A stretch of DNA of 64,000 nucleotides from CAVSCR01 sp963726575 (GTDB taxonomy: Bacteria; Actinomycetota; Actinomycetes; JAHEKZ01): assembly GCA_963726575.1 (NCBI GenBank), contig CAVSCR010000007.1:248001-312000 (forward strand). The letters are read 5' to 3'. A model generated the notes under the pieces. It had not been told where the DNA came from and made no database searches. It saw only the letters and a program-made list of their open reading frames with translations. Position numbers and translations under genes: made by a program. Shown here piece by piece: positions 7,631 to 17,633 of this stretch. Positions within the stretch are counted from its first letter, which is position 1, and each line of letters begins with the position of its first letter.

Positions 7631-9016
7631 TCAGGTCGCGGACGTCTCGACGATCTCGTCCGCGACTCGCTCCCCCGCCTGCAGCGCTCCCTCGATGTAG
7701 CCGGTCCATTCGGTCGCCGTCTCCGAGCCGGCCCAGTGGATCGGTCCGATCGGTTCCCGCAATGCCGAACCGCACTCGCTCCAACCGCCGGGCCGCATCA
7801 CTCCCGAGTAGCCACCCTCGATGTAGGGCTGACTGCACCAGTCCAGATCCACGTAGTGCACGGGTGCCGCAGCCTCCGGCCCGAACCAGTGGACGGCACG
7901 CGCCAACCAAGCCTCCCGGCGCACCTGTGCGGCGTCCTCACCGAGGTGACGGTCCGCGAACTCCCGAGCGTGGTGCGCGGCGAAGAAGGACACCAGCACG
8001 CCGTACTCCGAGTCCGGTGAGGTGTTGTCGATGGCGTATCCGACCGGGCCTTCGGTGTCGAAGACACCGCCGGATAGGCCCGCGTCTCGCCAGAACGGCC
8101 GCTGGTACGCGGCGTTCACCTTGATCACCGATCCCAGCGGCATCAGCTCGGCAAGCCTTTGTCGCCGTGGTGGCAGCGGTGGTTCGAAGGTGATCTGCCG
8201 AAGCTGGCTCGGCGGGACCGCAAAGACCACACGACGCGCTTCGACGCTCCCCCTCGCGGTCATGACGTTCGCGCCGGACTCCGTCCACGTCACTGCGCGC
8301 ACCGGGTGGTCCAGTCGAACGCGAGATCCCAGGCGCTCCTGGAGGCCCACCGCGAGCTGCTGGACGCCGCCCAGCATCCGGTGCGCCTGCGCGCCGTCCT
8401 CAATCCCTATCGCCGCGGTCAACGTGCCGGAGGTTCGGGCACCGTGCAGCAGCGTGAGCAGAGAGAATTCGTCAACTGGCGTCGTCATCAGCTCGCTGAG
8501 CAGCACCTCGAGCTGGCGTCGCGCACCGGGATCCACGACCTCATGCATCAGCCAGGAACCCACGCTCAGCTGGTCCCATTCGACAGCCCGAGGAGATCGC
8601 CACGGTCGGTCAGGCAGTACCTCCGCGCACATCGCGTCGAGCTGGGCGATCGCCGCCAAGAAGTCGCCGTTGCCGTGGGGCTCAACGACTGCTCTGACCT
8701 CGCCGTCGGCGACGATCAGGTCCACGCCATCGCTGGGTGTTGCGAAGGTGCCGACACCGAAGTCGCCGGCCAGCGCGGCCAGACGCGGTTGCCCCGGCCC
8801 GGTCCACTGCCCCCCCAGCTCCAGCCAGGTACCCGCGACCTCGGTGGTGAGGGTCCGACCGCCCACCCGGCTGGTGGCTTCCAGCACCACCACGCGGTAC
8901 CCGCGCTGTGCCAGGTGGGTCGCCGCGATGAGCCCTGAGAAGCCGGCGCCGACGACGGCGACGTCGACGTCGACCGCAGTAATGGCACCGCCCTCAGCGG
9001 AACGGGATGAGGGCAT
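7631..9016 (-). CDS. Flavin monoamine oxidase family protein
   Basis: 461 residues. FAD-binding begins with VAVVGAGFSGLIAATHL (Gly23, Gly25, Gly28), then VVVLEATSRVGGRTLT and LELGGQWTGP, all diagnostic for the monoamine-oxidase/putrescine-oxidase group. The C-terminal FAD segment WAGSETATEWTGYIEGALQAGERVA includes the usual GYIEGA motif. Instead of the Cys that carries covalent FAD in human MAO, this family's bacterial members often hold FAD non-covalently. The substrate is probably a primary amine or polyamine. No transporter or aldehyde dehydrogenase is adjacent to narrow it. Confidence 0.9.
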   Translation of the reverse strand: MPSSRSAEGGAITAVDVDVAVVGAGFSGLIAATHLAQRGYRVVVLEATSRVGGRTLTTEVAGTWLELGGQWTGPGQPRLAALAGDFGVGTFATPSDGVDLIVADGEVRAVVEPHGNGDFLAAIAQLDAMCAEVLPDRPWRSPRAVEWDQLSVGSWLMHEVVDPGARRQLEVLLSELMTTPVDEFSLLTLLHGARTSGTLTAAIGIEDGAQAHRMLGGVQQLAVGLQERLGSRVRLDHPVRAVTWTESGANVMTARGSVEARRVVFAVPPSQLRQITFEPPLPPRRQRLAELMPLGSVIKVNAAYQRPFWRDAGLSGGVFDTEGPVGYAIDNTSPDSEYGVLVSFFAAHHAREFADRHLGEDAAQVRREAWLARAVHWFGPEAAAPVHYVDLDWCSQPYIEGGYSGVMRPGGWSECGSALREPIGPIHWAGSETATEWTGYIEGALQAGERVADEIVETSAT

Positions 9017-9120
9017 CTCGTGATGCTCGCTTGGTCGCGCGAGCGGGTCAAGCCAGCCCGATCGACGCGGGCGGACTGGCTACTCTGACGCACGAAGCCC
9101 GCGACCGAGCAGGAGTGTCG

Positions 9121-10200
9121 ATGCCCACCGTGCACCTGCATGTCGGTGCGATGAAGAGCGGCACCACCTACCTGCAGGAAGTACTCGACCGAAATCGAGA
9201 CCTGATGCGCGAGCGTGGCATCCTGTTTCCCGGTCGCGGCTGGCACGACCAGGTGCTCGCGGTCGAGGACCTGGTGCAACGACGGCCGAGAGGTAAGCCG
9301 GCAAGTCCAGGTGCCTGGCAGCGGCTCGTGGACGAGGTCAACAGCTTTGATGGCGACACGGTCATCGTCTCGATGGAGACGATGGCCGTGGCCGACGACG
9401 CGGCCGTTGCCCGCGCGATCGAGTCGTTGAGACCGCATCGGATCAGGGTCGTGGTGACCGCACGCGACCTCGTGCGAGTAGTTCCAGCGCAGTGGCAGGA
9501 ATCCACCCAGAACGGCGGCACGTACACATTCGAGCGCTTTCTCACTCTCGCCTCAGCGGCCCGATCGCGACATCTGCCCGTCTCTCGCATCCTCTGGTCG
9601 GCCCAAGACTTCGGGCACATTCTGCGTACCTGGCAGCCTGCTGTTCAGGAACCCGAAGATCTGGTGCTGGTGACAGTCCCGCCGTCCGGCAGCGACACTG
9701 CAGTGCTGTGGCAACGGTTCTGCCAGGCGGTGGGCATCGACCCGACGGGCGTTGACGCGTCGTCACCCAGGAACGAGTCCCTCGGCTCCACTTCTGCAGA
9801 GCTCATGCGCCGGATCAATGTGCTGGTGAAGCAGCGAGAGGTCCCCTATCGGACGCGTCGAGCGCTCAAGATGCGGTTGGCGAAACGCTCCCTTCCCCTA
9901 CGCCGCTCCGACGAGCCCGCCCTGGTGCTGCCGGAGAAGTTCCTCCCGTGGGCCGCCCGGAGCTCCCAATGGCAGGTCCGCGAGATCGAGGCGGTCGAAC
10001 CGACCGTGATCGGTGACCTCACCGACCTCCTGGTCGATGCCACGAGCCGGGCTCGCACCGGCAACGGGTCCCGTCGCGAGGTCGATGCTCCGGAGCCCAC
10101 GTCTGAGGAACTGCTGGCCGCTGCGATCGACGGGCTGATCGATCTGGCTGACCCGATCCCGCGTCGGCGACGCCGCGAGGCCGGCGACTCGCCGACCTGA
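9121..10200 (+). CDS. Sulfotransferase-like P-loop protein
   Basis: 359 residues from the ATG at 9121, preceded by CAGGAG with a 6-nt spacer; an in-frame upstream extension has no support. The N-terminus HVGAMKSGTTYLQEVL is the PAPS 5'-phosphosulfate-binding loop of sulfotransferases (Lys12 to Thr16). The segment RIRVVVTARDLVRVVPAQWQ is where the 3'-phosphate-binding Arg/Ser of the family lies. The C-terminal 60 residues are charged and low in predicted structure. Family members sulfate carbohydrates, lipids or proteins; the acceptor here is unknown. It is convergent with amt. Confidence 0.82.
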   Translation: MPTVHLHVGAMKSGTTYLQEVLDRNRDLMRERGILFPGRGWHDQVLAVEDLVQRRPRGKPASPGAWQRLVDEVNSFDGDTVIVSMETMAVADDAAVARAIESLRPHRIRVVVTARDLVRVVPAQWQESTQNGGTYTFERFLTLASAARSRHLPVSRILWSAQDFGHILRTWQPAVQEPEDLVLVTVPPSGSDTAVLWQRFCQAVGIDPTGVDASSPRNESLGSTSAELMRRINVLVKQREVPYRTRRALKMRLAKRSLPLRRSDEPALVLPEKFLPWAARSSQWQVREIEAVEPTVIGDLTDLLVDATSRARTGNGSRREVDAPEPTSEELLAAAIDGLIDLADPIPRRRRREAGDSPT

Positions 10201-10206
10201 CATCAC

Positions 10207-10223
10207 CGGGGAGGTCGGCCCCG
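10207..10223. terminator. Possible bidirectional terminator hairpin
   Basis: A CGGGG/CCCCG stem with a 7-nt loop sits in the 27-bp gap between the convergent sulfotransferase-like and amt genes. There is no T-run, which is common for actinobacterial terminators. Placement is the main support. Confidence 0.35.
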
Positions 10224-10227
10224 CAAG

Positions 10228-11514
10228 TCATGGTGCGACCAGGTCTCGTCGATCCACGCGATCGAGCTCATAGGCGCGCTCGCCGTGCAGAGCTTCGTCC
10301 AACCCGAGCAGTTCGTGGTCTTCCTCGGCTCGGAACCCCACCGTCGCGTCGAGCACCTTCGCGATCAGCAACGTCATCAGCAACGAGTAGGTCATGACGG
10401 CGAGGCAAGCGATCGTCTGCTTGCCGAGCAGTGCGAGCCCTCCCCCGTACAGGAGACCCGAGACTCCGCTGGGTGCAGCGCTCGTGGCGACGATCCCGAT
10501 CATCAGACAACCCACGAGGCCGCCCACCAGGTGAACACCGACCACGTCGAGAGAGTCGTCGTAGCCGAGTCGGAACTTCCACTCGATGGCCAAGGCACAC
10601 ATGACGCCCGCCACCACTCCTACGGCGATCGCGCCGAGCGGGCTGACCGCCGCACAGGCTGGGGTGATGGCGACCAAGCCCGCGACGATCCCGCTGCACG
10701 CGCCGACCGCCGTCATGCGCCGCATGCGAACCTGCTCCACCGCCAGCCAAGCCAGGCAAGCGGCGCCTGTGGCCACGAGGGTGTTGACCCACGCGACCGC
10801 GGCCGTCGTTCCGGCGGCGACAGCCGACCCGGCGTTGAACCCGAACCAGCCGAACCACAGGAGACCGGCACCGAGCATCACGAACGGCACGCTGTGCGGT
10901 CGCATGACACCTCGACCGAAGCCGATACGCCGGCCCAGCACGATCGCCAGGGCCAATCCGGCTGCCCCGGCGTTGATGTGCACCGCCGTTCCGCCGGCGA
11001 AGTCGATGGCACCCAGGTTGTTCGCGATCCAGCCGCCCACCGGTGCGGTGACGCCGTCGAATGCGAACACCCAGTGGGCCACCGGGAAGTAGACGAACAG
11101 GGCCCAGAGGGCCGCGAACAGGATCCAGACGGCGAACCTCGCGCGGTCTGCGATCGCACCACTGGTGAGCGCGACCGCGATGATCGCGAAGACCGCCTGG
11201 AATCCGACAAACGCCAGGGCCGGGACGGTGAGAACCACGGCGTTCGGTGACATGAGCCCGTTCAGTCCGACGAACTGGAGTGGATTACCGAGCAGCCCGT
11301 GGAAGACATCGTTGCCGAACGCCATGGAGTAGCCGACGATCACCCAGAGCACAGCGACGACGGCGATCGCGCCGAAATTCATCAGCATCATGTTCAGGAC
11401 ACTGTTCGCGCGGACCATCCCGCCGTAGAAGAACGCCAGCGCCGGGGTCATCAACAAGACCATGGCTGCACTCACGAGCAGCCATGCGGTGTCACCTGGG
11501 CTGATGTGGGCCAT
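10228..11514 (-). CDS. amt: Ammonium transporter
   Basis: 428 residues with about eleven hydrophobic segments, the normal Amt/Mep topology. The N-terminal ALAFFYGGMVRANSVLNMMLM is the family signature. The twin pore histidines are present: His179 (GGTAVHINAGA) and His328 (VVGVHLVGGL). It brings NH4+/NH3 across the cytoplasmic membrane and here would supply the glutamate synthase encoded just upstream. It follows gltD after 113 nt that contain a GlnR-like box, so it probably has its own nitrogen-controlled promoter. No glnK/glnD is adjacent, unlike the usual amt-glnK pairing. Confidence 0.96.
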   Translation of the reverse strand: MAHISPGDTAWLLVSAAMVLLMTPALAFFYGGMVRANSVLNMMLMNFGAIAVVAVLWVIVGYSMAFGNDVFHGLLGNPLQFVGLNGLMSPNAVVLTVPALAFVGFQAVFAIIAVALTSGAIADRARFAVWILFAALWALFVYFPVAHWVFAFDGVTAPVGGWIANNLGAIDFAGGTAVHINAGAAGLALAIVLGRRIGFGRGVMRPHSVPFVMLGAGLLWFGWFGFNAGSAVAAGTTAAVAWVNTLVATGAACLAWLAVEQVRMRRMTAVGACSGIVAGLVAITPACAAVSPLGAIAVGVVAGVMCALAIEWKFRLGYDDSLDVVGVHLVGGLVGCLMIGIVATSAAPSGVSGLLYGGGLALLGKQTIACLAVMTYSLLMTLLIAKVLDATVGFRAEEDHELLGLDEALHGERAYELDRVDRRDLVAP

Positions 11515-11576
11515 TCGACCTCCCTCGGAGTTGGGGGAAGCCTGAAGGTCGTGTGTTACCTCGACCAGTCGGTGAT

Positions 11577-11592
11577 GTTTCGCTCCTGTGAC
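11577..11592 (-). promoter_or_regulatory. GlnR-like nitrogen box upstream of amt
   Basis: On the minus strand GTCAC-6 nt-GAAAC matches perfectly the gTnAc-n6-GaAAc half of the GlnR box described for actinobacteria. It lies about 62 nt upstream of the amt ATG. GlnR activates amtB in Streptomyces and Mycobacterium under nitrogen limitation. GlnR itself is not in the window. Confidence 0.6.
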
Positions 11593-11627
11593 GAAACCTT
11601 GCGGCCGGTGACGTTCGCGTTAACGCG

Positions 11628-13079
11628 TCACGCCGTGAGAGGTCGATCGGTCGCGGTGATCGGTGTGGGCAGCAGCGACGTTCCGGACAGCCAGGTGTCC
11701 ACGGCCGCCGCACAGGCTCTGCCCTCCGCGATCGCCCAGACCACCAGCGACTGACCGCGCCCGGCATCGCCCGCCACGAACACACCATCGACGTCGGTGG
11801 CGAACCGCTGGTCACGCTCGAAGACGCCACGTGGGTCGACACCCACGTCGAGGGCGTCGGCCAGGCTGCGTTCCGGTCCGGAGAAGCCGAGCGCGAGCAG
11901 GACCAGATCGGTCGCCACTTCGCGTTCGGTGCCCGGGACGACGCGGAACGCCCCGTCCACCTGCTCCACGTCGAGCAGCTCAAGTGAGCTCACCCGGCCA
12001 GACGCGTCACCGAGCAGGTGTCGAGTACTGACGGCGAAGGCGCGTTCCCCGCCCTCCTGCTGGGACGACGACGTCCGCATCATCAGCGGCCAGGTGGGCC
12101 ACGGAGTGCTGTCCGAACGCACTTCCGGAGGCCTCGGAAGGATCTCCAGCTGGGTGACGGACGCAGCACCCTGTCGGTGCGCTGTCCCCACGCAGTCCGA
12201 ACCGGTGTCCCCGCCGCCGATCACCACGACGTGACGACCGAGCGCATCGATCGGGGACCGATCCACCTCGCCGAGAGCAGCGCGGGTAGCCCACGGCAGG
12301 TACTCCATCGCCTGATGAACTCCGTCGAGCCGACGCCCCGGTACGTCGAGCTCGCGGGGGACCGTGGCGCCCACGGCGAGCACCACGGCATCGAAGCGGC
12401 GGCGCAGGTCGTCGATCCGCACATCGACGCCCACGGTCACCCCGGTCCGGAACCTGGTGCCCTCCGCTGTCATCTGTTCGATCCGACGGTCCACGATCTG
12501 CTTGGCCAACTTGAACTCCGGGATGCCGTAGATCAGCAGTCCGCCCGGCCGGTCGGCCCGTTCGAAGACCACCACGGTGTGGCCCGCGCGGGTGAGCTGC
12601 TGCGCCGTCGCGAGGCCGGCCGGGCCGCTGCCGATCACGGCGACCGTGCGATCGGTGAGGCGGCTGGGCGCGAGCGGTTCGAGCCATCCGCGGTCCCAGG
12701 CGGTGTCGGCCAACGCCTGCTCGACCTGCTTGATGGTGACCGGGTCCGCGACCAGCCCCGCGACACATGCGGTCTCGCACGGTGCGGGGCAGACCCGACC
12801 CGTGAACTCTGGGAAGTTGTTCGTGGCGTGCAGCTGTTCTGACGCAGCCCGCCAGTCGCCGCGCCACGCCCGGTCGTTCCAGTCCGGGATGAGGTTCCCC
12901 AACGGGCAGGCGTTGTGACAGAAGGGCACGCCGCAGTCCATACAGCGACCCGCCTGCTGCTGGACGACCGACGACGACGCCCCCTCGTACACGTCATCCC
13001 AGTCCAGCAGCCGCAAGTCGACCGGGCGCGACTTGGCCGTCTCGCGAGCAGTCGTTCGGAACGCGTGCGGGTCAGTCAT
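11628..13079 (-). CDS. gltD: Glutamate synthase small subunit
   Basis: 483 residues from the ATG at 13079, which overlaps the gltB stop by 8 nt (ATGACTGA), so translation is coupled. Two cysteine clusters near the N-terminus (CMDCGVPFCHNAC and CPAPCETAC) hold the 4Fe-4S centres. The FAD fold is VAVIGSGPAGLATAQQL and the NADPH fold is HVVVIGGGDTGSDCVG. It takes electrons from NADPH and passes them through FAD to GltB for reductive synthesis of glutamate from glutamine and 2-oxoglutarate. Length and motifs are normal; a longer upstream frame inside gltB is not used. Confidence 0.97.
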   Translation of the reverse strand: MTDPHAFRTTARETAKSRPVDLRLLDWDDVYEGASSSVVQQQAGRCMDCGVPFCHNACPLGNLIPDWNDRAWRGDWRAASEQLHATNNFPEFTGRVCPAPCETACVAGLVADPVTIKQVEQALADTAWDRGWLEPLAPSRLTDRTVAVIGSGPAGLATAQQLTRAGHTVVVFERADRPGGLLIYGIPEFKLAKQIVDRRIEQMTAEGTRFRTGVTVGVDVRIDDLRRRFDAVVLAVGATVPRELDVPGRRLDGVHQAMEYLPWATRAALGEVDRSPIDALGRHVVVIGGGDTGSDCVGTAHRQGAASVTQLEILPRPPEVRSDSTPWPTWPLMMRTSSSQQEGGERAFAVSTRHLLGDASGRVSSLELLDVEQVDGAFRVVPGTEREVATDLVLLALGFSGPERSLADALDVGVDPRGVFERDQRFATDVDGVFVAGDAGRGQSLVVWAIAEGRACAAAVDTWLSGTSLLPTPITATDRPLTA

Positions 13080-16000
13080 CGGTCCCCCTGGGCACGACCG
13101 CACTGAAGCGGCCGCGGGACGCCTCCCAGTCGAGGAGCAGGTCGGCAGCCACCGGCGAGTCGGTCTGCGCCGCGTGGTCAACAACGATCTGGTGCAGCCC
13201 CGAGCTCGCCTCGTCGGACACCGGTTGCAGCGACACGTCGACGTCATTGATGCGGCGAGCGTCCGCGTCGAGCACGTACCCGATCCCGCCACTCATCCCA
13301 GCCCCGAGGTTGCGTCCGGTGGGTCCGAGGATCACCACGCAACCACCGGTCATGTACTCCAGGGCGTGATCGCCGGTGCCTTCGACTACGGCGACCGCTC
13401 CGGAGTTGCGCACCGCGAACCGTTCACCGACCAGTCCACGGATGAATACCCGTCCCGACGTCGCGCCGTACAGCAGCACGTTGCCGGCGATCACGTTGTG
13501 TTGCGCCGCGAACGGTGCGTCCGGAGGAGGCGCCAGCACGAGCTCGCCACCTGACAGGCCCTTGCCCACATAGTCGTTGGCGTCGCCGATCAAACGGAAC
13601 GTGACGCCGTCGGGCAGGAACGCACCGAACGACTGACCGGCCGACCCCACAAAGGTCACGTCAATCGGCGCGGGCGGAGGTCCTGCGCCAGCTCGACGCC
13701 TGGTGACCGCGGCTCCCAACATGGCGCCGACCGAACGGTCCTCGTTCGAGATGGAAACCCTCAGCCGCGTCGCCGACTCCCCATCGAGAGCGGCGACCGC
13801 GCGTGCGATCAGCCCGTGGTCGAGGTGCTTGCCCAGCCCGTGGTCCTGCCCGACTACGCACCGACGCGGATGGGCCGTGTCCTCGTTGCCGGCGATGAGA
13901 ATCGGCGCCAGGTCCAGCCGGCTTGCCTTCCAGTGCGCTATCGCGGGGGCGCTGTCCAACAGATCCGTTCGACCGATGGCCTCCTCCAGACTGCGCAGGC
14001 CCAAAGCGGCGAGCAACTCGCGGATCTCTTCCGCGATGTACTCGAAGAAGGTCGTCACGAACTCCGGCGTCCCGCTGAAGCGCGAGCGGAGCTCCGCGTC
14101 CTGCGTCGCGATCCCCACCGGGCAGGTGTCCTGGTGGCAGACGCGCATCATCACGCAGCCCATGACGACCAACGGGGCCGTCGCGAATCCGAACTCTTCA
14201 GCGCCGAGCAACGCGGCCACAATGACGTCGCGTCCCGTGCGCAGCTGCCCGTCAACCTGTACGACGATCCGATCGCGCAGCCGGTTGCGCACCAGCGTCT
14301 GCTGAGTCTCTGCCAGGCCGAGCTCCCAGGGGGTGCCGGCATGCTTGAGGCTGGTCAGCGGCGCCGCACCCGTGCCGCCGTCGTGACCGGAGATCAGCAC
14401 GACGTCGGCGTGCGCTTTGGCGACGCCTGCCGCGACCGTGCCGACACCGATCTCGCTGACCAACTTGACGTGGATCCGCGCGTCCTGGTTGACGCACTTC
14501 AGGTCGTGGATCAGCTGAGCAAGATCCTCGATCGAGTAGATGTCGTGGTGCGGTGGCGGTGAGACCAAGCCGACACCGGGCGTGGAGTGGCGCGTCTGCG
14601 CAATCCACGGATACACCTTGCGACCCGGTAGCTGTCCGCCTTCGCCCGGCTTGGCCCCTTGGGAAATCTTGATCTGCAGGTCGGTGGCGTTCACCAGGTA
14701 CTCGTTGGTCACGCCGAACCGGGCACTCGCCACCTGCTTGATCGCCGATCGACGCTTGGGGTCGCGGAGCCGCTCGACCGCCTCTCCTCCCTCACCGGAG
14801 TTCGAACGCGCCCCGATCGAGTTCATCGCGATCGCCAAAGTCTCGTGTGCCTCCGCAGAGATCGAGCCGTACGACATGGCACCGGTCGAGAAGCGACGCA
14901 TGATCGCGGACGCAGGCTCCACTTCGTCCAACGGCACGACAGACTTCTCCTGCGTGCGCAGTTGCAGCAGCCCGCGCAGGGTCTTGAGCCGTTCCGCCTG
15001 TTCGTTGACCCGACGTGAGTACTGACCGAACACGTCGAACCGCCGCGACCGGGTCGCGTGCTGCAGGCGGAAGACGGTCTCGGGGTCGAACAGGTGGATC
15101 TCTCCCTCGCGTCGCCACTGGTACTCCCCTCCCACCGTGAGTCGGCGGTGTGCCAGTTCGTGCCCGGACGGCGGGTAGGCGTGCGCGTGCCGTGCCGCCA
15201 CCTCGGCGGCGACCTCGTCGAGCCCGATTCCGCCCAGTGGCGACGACGTTCCCGTGAACCAGCGGTCGATCAACTCCGCGGACAGACCGACCGCCTCGAA
15301 CAACTGCGCGCCGCGGTAGGACGCGACGGTCGAGACCCCCATCTTCGACATCACCTTCAGCAAGCCCTTTCCAAGAGCCTTGACCAGATGAGCGACGGCC
15401 TCCTCGCGGTTCACCCCCACCACAGTTCCCTCGCGCACGAGGTCTTCCACGGTCTCCATCGCCAGGTAGGGGTTGATGGCCGCGGCGCCGTACCCGATCA
15501 GCAAGGCGACGTGATGCACCTCCCGGACGTCGCCGGCCTCGACGATCAGCGACACCTGGGTGCGCTGCCGGGTGCGGACGAGGTGCTGATGCACCGCGGC
15601 AGTCATCAGCAGCGACGGGATGGGGGCGCGTAAGGCGTCGGAGTCACGGTCGGAGAGCACGACGAAACGAACGCCGGCGTCGATCAGGTCCGACACCTCG
15701 GCACACAGTTCCTCGAGCCGTCGCTCGAGAGCCGCGCCACCGCCCGCGACCACGTAGCGGCCAGCCACCTTGGCCGCAAGGAAGCCCGGTCGATCGCCGT
15801 CGTCGTTGATGTGGAGCAGCTTGGCAAGCTCGTCGTTGTCGATCACGGGAAAGTCGACGCGCACCTGTCGGCAGGCCGCAGACGACTCACCCAGCACGTT
15901 GAGCTCTGGTCCGATGAACGTCGACAACGACGTCACCAGGTCCTCGCGGATGGCGTCCAACGGCGGGTTGGTGACCTGCGCGAACAGCTGGCTGAAGTAG

Positions 16001-17520
16001 TCGAACAACAGTCGTGGACGTTGCGACAGCACAGCGATCGGGGTGTCACTTCCCATCGAACCGATCGCCTCGACACCGTCACGTGCCATAGGCGCCAAGA
16101 TCAGCCGGAGCTCCTCCTCGGTGTAGCCGAAGGTGCACTGCCGACGCACCACACTCTCGTGCGTGTGGAGCACGTGCTCGCGCTCCGGTAGATCCCGAAG
16201 GTCCACCACTCCGGCCAACACCCACGAGCGGTAGTCGCGCCGAGCGGCGAGATCGCGCTTGACCCGTTGGTCGTCGAGCAGCCCCTCTCCTCCGGTGTCC
16301 ACCAACAACATGCGTCCCGGCTGCAGGCGTCCCTTGGCCACGATGCGGGCGGAAGGTAGCTCGAGCACGCCTACTTCACTGGCGAACACGACGCGGTCAT
16401 CGTCGGTCTGCCACCAGCGCCCGGGCCGAAGCCCGTTGCGATCGAGGACGGCGCCGACGACGCGGCCGTCGGTGAACGCGACCGCAGCGGGTCCGTCCCA
16501 CGGCTCCATCAACGTCGCGTGGTACTCGTAGAACGCTCGCCGCTGACTGTCGAGCTCGATGTGCTTCTCCCAGGCCTCCGGGATCATCATCAACAACGAA
16601 TGCGGCACCGACCGGCCACCCAGGTGCAGGAGCTCCAACACCTCGTCGAACGACTCAGAATCGCTGGCGCCTGGCGTGCAGATGGGCAGCAGATCGTCGG
16701 TCGGGCCAGCCAACGGCTCGCCGCTGAGGAGCGACTCGCGAGCGCGCGTCCAGTTGCGGTTTCCGCGCACAGTGTTGATCTCGCCGTTGTGAGCGACCAG
16801 CCGGAAGGGCTGAGCGAGCGACCACGACGGGAACGTGTTCGTCGAGAAGCGGGAGTGGACCAAGGCGATGGCACTGGAGAACGAAGGGTCGCAGAGGTCG
16901 GCAAAGAACGGCTCCAGCTGAGGCGACGTCAACATGCCCTTGTAGACCACCGTGCGGGCGGACAGCGACGCGACGTAGACGCCGGCGGCTCGGCTGAGCC
17001 TGCGGCGCAGCCGCCAGCCACGTCGGTCGAGGGCGTACGCGGACTCGCCCTGCGGGCCGGACAAGAACACCTGGCGGATCTCCGGACAGCTCGCCTGCGC
17101 CATGGCTCCCAAGAGTGACTCGACCACGGGAACGTCTCGCCAGCCGAGCACCGCAAGACCTTCGGCGGCCGCGAGTCGGGCCGTTAGCCCGCCGACCTCC
17201 TTCGCACTCGTCTTGTGGTCGGCACGCTCGCGGAACACCACGCCCACGAGGTAGTGCCCGCTCTCGGGCAGGTCGAACGTCACCGACTGGCGGAAGAACT
17301 CGTCGGGTACCTGGACGAGGAGGCCCGCACCGTCGCCGGAGTCGACTTCGGCGCCGCTCGCGCCGCGATGCTTCAGACTGCGAAGCGCGCTGAGAGCATC
17401 GGAGACGACACCGTGACTGGCCCGTCCAAAGGTGTGCGCGACGAAGGCGACACCGCACGAGTCGTGCTCGTTCGCCGGGTCGTAAAGGCCTGCCGTTCTT
17501 TGCGCATGGTGATCGCTCAC
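13072..17520 (-). CDS. gltB: Glutamate synthase large subunit
   Basis: 1482 residues. After a propeptide of 21 residues comes NEHDSCGVAFVA, in which Cys22 becomes the N-terminal nucleophile of the glutaminase domain. The central and FMN domains are complete; the 3Fe-4S ligands are seen in CVMMRVCHQDTCPVG (Cys-x5-Cys-x4-Cys), and the C-terminal GXGXG beta-helix includes GGCVVILGPTGRNLGAGMSGG. Ammonia released from glutamine tunnels to the FMN site and aminates 2-oxoglutarate. The start is the GTG at 17520. It is the first gene of gltB-gltD, with a GlnR-like box about 100 nt upstream, and is divergent from the pirin gene. Confidence 0.97.
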   Translation of the reverse strand: MSDHHAQRTAGLYDPANEHDSCGVAFVAHTFGRASHGVVSDALSALRSLKHRGASGAEVDSGDGAGLLVQVPDEFFRQSVTFDLPESGHYLVGVVFRERADHKTSAKEVGGLTARLAAAEGLAVLGWRDVPVVESLLGAMAQASCPEIRQVFLSGPQGESAYALDRRGWRLRRRLSRAAGVYVASLSARTVVYKGMLTSPQLEPFFADLCDPSFSSAIALVHSRFSTNTFPSWSLAQPFRLVAHNGEINTVRGNRNWTRARESLLSGEPLAGPTDDLLPICTPGASDSESFDEVLELLHLGGRSVPHSLLMMIPEAWEKHIELDSQRRAFYEYHATLMEPWDGPAAVAFTDGRVVGAVLDRNGLRPGRWWQTDDDRVVFASEVGVLELPSARIVAKGRLQPGRMLLVDTGGEGLLDDQRVKRDLAARRDYRSWVLAGVVDLRDLPEREHVLHTHESVVRRQCTFGYTEEELRLILAPMARDGVEAIGSMGSDTPIAVLSQRPRLLFDYFSQLFAQVTNPPLDAIREDLVTSLSTFIGPELNVLGESSAACRQVRVDFPVIDNDELAKLLHINDDGDRPGFLAAKVAGRYVVAGGGAALERRLEELCAEVSDLIDAGVRFVVLSDRDSDALRAPIPSLLMTAAVHQHLVRTRQRTQVSLIVEAGDVREVHHVALLIGYGAAAINPYLAMETVEDLVREGTVVGVNREEAVAHLVKALGKGLLKVMSKMGVSTVASYRGAQLFEAVGLSAELIDRWFTGTSSPLGGIGLDEVAAEVAARHAHAYPPSGHELAHRRLTVGGEYQWRREGEIHLFDPETVFRLQHATRSRRFDVFGQYSRRVNEQAERLKTLRGLLQLRTQEKSVVPLDEVEPASAIMRRFSTGAMSYGSISAEAHETLAIAMNSIGARSNSGEGGEAVERLRDPKRRSAIKQVASARFGVTNEYLVNATDLQIKISQGAKPGEGGQLPGRKVYPWIAQTRHSTPGVGLVSPPPHHDIYSIEDLAQLIHDLKCVNQDARIHVKLVSEIGVGTVAAGVAKAHADVVLISGHDGGTGAAPLTSLKHAGTPWELGLAETQQTLVRNRLRDRIVVQVDGQLRTGRDVIVAALLGAEEFGFATAPLVVMGCVMMRVCHQDTCPVGIATQDAELRSRFSGTPEFVTTFFEYIAEEIRELLAALGLRSLEEAIGRTDLLDSAPAIAHWKASRLDLAPILIAGNEDTAHPRRCVVGQDHGLGKHLDHGLIARAVAALDGESATRLRVSISNEDRSVGAMLGAAVTRRRAGAGPPPAPIDVTFVGSAGQSFGAFLPDGVTFRLIGDANDYVGKGLSGGELVLAPPPDAPFAAQHNVIAGNVLLYGATSGRVFIRGLVGERFAVRNSGAVAVVEGTGDHALEYMTGGCVVILGPTGRNLGAGMSGGIGYVLDADARRINDVDVSLQPVSDEASSGLHQIVVDHAAQTDSPVAADLLLDWEASRGRFSAVVPRGTDD

Positions 17521-17617
17521 GTGCCATCCCGTCGTCGTAGAAGGCGGCGGTTGGAGCGGCGAACGTAACCGTCACGCCACTGACCTGTCGACCCGACGGC
17601 CGCACTGCAACGAAGAA

Positions 17618-17633
17618 TTTACGGGGCGGAAAC
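17618..17633 (+). promoter_or_regulatory. GlnR-like nitrogen box upstream of gltB
   Basis: TTTAC-6 nt-GAAAC agrees with gTnAc-n6-GaAAc at all but the first base. Read on the minus strand it overlaps TAAATT, a plausible -10 hexamer for gltB. The 353-bp region between gltB and pirin starts shows nothing else I recognise. The overlap would suit repression or promoter-proximal control rather than classic activation. Confidence 0.45.

Noticed and set aside
10285..11250. 321-residue plus-strand open frame opposite amt
   Set aside because: Its product is rich in Arg, His, Asp and Glu with no domain, as expected from reading a membrane-protein gene backwards; amt on the other strand is certain.
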